Source of the DNA: a bacterium
GTDB lineage: Bacteria; Actinomycetota; Acidimicrobiia; Acidimicrobiales; Bin134
Assembly: GCA_028820035.1 (NCBI GenBank)
Contig: JAPPKI010000037.1
Location: forward strand, 1 to 6,682
DNA: 6,682 nucleotides
Direction of reading: 5' to 3'
Positions 5,848 to 6,682 of this stretch are shown here, in pieces. How positions within the stretch are numbered: position 1 is the stretch's first letter; the number at the start of each line of letters is the position of its first letter. A program made the position numbers and the translations under genes. The notes beneath the pieces were generated by a model that searched no databases, had not been told where the DNA came from, and was given only the letters and a program-made list of their open reading frames with translations.

Positions 5848-6682
5848 GTGCAGGTCATCGAGGACTTTGGCGGCTTCGAAGGAATTGAGGAAACCGCGGC
5901 CAGTATCGGGGTGTACGACGGTGTCCATGTCGGACATCAGGCGGTGATCAATCAGCTTCTCTCCGAAGCGAATCGACTGGGTGTGGCCCCCGCAGTGGTC
6001 ACGTTCGACCGCCATCCAGCACTGGTGTTGCGGCCGGAGAACGCCCCCAAGCTCCTGAATTCCCTCGATCAGAAGCTGGAGCTGCTTGATGCGGCCGGCA
6101 TCGAATATGTGTACCTGATTGAGTTCTCTCCCGACCGAGCCCACACGATGCCGGAAGACTTTGTGCGCGAGGTGTTCGTGAAGAGGCTTCAGGTTCGGAG
6201 CGTGGTGGTGGGCGAAGACTTCCACTTCGGCCGGGCGCGTCTGGGAAACATCGACACGTTGCGGAAATTCGGCATGGAGATGGGTTTCGAGGTTCATGCG
6301 GTGAAGCTCCTTCATCATGATGACAAATGGCCTGAGCCGGTGTCCTCAACTGCGGTGCGCCGGGCGCTGGCCGGCGGAGATGTCCGCACGGCGGCGGCCA
6401 TGCTGGGGCGATACCACGAGATCAGGGGCAAGGTGGTGCTGGGGGATCGGCGGGGGATGACCATCGGATTTCCCACCGCCAACATCCCGGTGTCCATGGC
6501 TATGGCCTGGCCCGCCGACGCGGTCTACGCCGGCTGGTACACCCGTCCCGACGGGTCCCGGTATATGGCAGCTATCAACATCGGCCGGCGGCCCACGTTC
6601 TACGAGCACGCCCAGCAATCTCTGCTGGAGGCGCATCTCCTGGATTTCGAGGGAGACCTCTACGGTGAGGAGGCCAGAGTCG
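5848..6682 (+). CDS. ribF: Bifunctional riboflavin kinase/FAD synthetase RibF (3' end outside window)
   Basis: RibF phosphorylates riboflavin to FMN and adenylates FMN to FAD. The visible 278 residues stay open to the window edge. The N-terminal nucleotidyltransferase domain shows GVYDGVHVGH at about 21-30 (the HxGH nucleotide-binding motif, with Tyr where Phe is common), TFDRHPALVL, GEDFHFGRARLGN starting at about 122, and SSTAVRR near 166. The riboflavin kinase domain begins with IRGKVVLGDRRG and GFPTAN at about 207-212, then AAINIGRRPTF and LEAHLLDFEGDLYG. The last part of the kinase domain is missing only because the window ends. GTG 5848 is chosen because it gives a normal-length N-terminus (VQVIEDFGGF); TTG 5809 would also be in frame. 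ribF follows truB after 72 bases, the usual order, though a promoter of its own is possible. Confidence 0.95.
   Translation, partial: MQVIEDFGGFEGIEETAASIGVYDGVHVGHQAVINQLLSEANRLGVAPAVVTFDRHPALVLRPENAPKLLNSLDQKLELLDAAGIEYVYLIEFSPDRAHTMPEDFVREVFVKRLQVRSVVVGEDFHFGRARLGNIDTLRKFGMEMGFEVHAVKLLHHDDKWPEPVSSTAVRRALAGGDVRTAAAMLGRYHEIRGKVVLGDRRGMTIGFPTANIPVSMAMAWPADAVYAGWYTRPDGSRYMAAINIGRRPTFYEHAQQSLLEAHLLDFEGDLYGEEARV

Overview
The window is a stretch of the conserved bacterial 'nusA-infB' operon for transcription elongation, translation initiation and ribosome maturation. It reads entirely on the + strand in the order rimP (C-terminal end only), nusA, infB, a DUF503/YlxP gene, rbfA, truB, ribF (N-terminal part only). 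Genes are packed tightly, with ATGA or GTGA start/stop overlaps at rimP/nusA, at rbfA/12-codon ORF and at 12-codon ORF/truB. High GC, GTG and TTG starts, an IF2 with a very long Pro/Glu and Pro/Gly linker, a NusA without C-terminal AR repeats and an actinobacterial-style TruB all suggest an actinobacterium. Class Acidimicrobiia or a near relative is my best guess. That placement is inference from protein style, not from a search.

Layout: 1-145 is the tail of rimP; 142-1344 is nusA; 1345-1453 is a non-coding gap with two hairpins where many actinobacteria carry ylxR (absent here); 1454-4198 is infB, with tandem-repeat DNA in its linker; 4201-4494 is DUF503; 4497-4871 is rbfA, interrupted by an in-frame TAA at 4686-4688; 4868-4906 is a 12-codon ORF that repeats the start of truB; 4903-5775 is truB; 5776-5847 is a short gap with a possible promoter; 5848 to the window end is ribF.

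The genes share one theme. RimP and RbfA mature the 30S subunit, NusA controls RNA polymerase pausing and termination, IF2 brings initiator tRNA to the ribosome, TruB makes pseudouridine 55 in tRNA, and RibF makes FMN and FAD. I see no mobile element, CRISPR array, tRNA, rRNA or defence-like system, and no sign of a previously undescribed multi-gene system. The points that deserve a second look sit in about 260 bases around the rbfA-truB junction: a nonsense codon in the middle of an otherwise intact rbfA, and a duplicated, slightly diverged truB start joined by start/stop overlaps. They may be real mutations, an allele-level recombination, or an assembly error.
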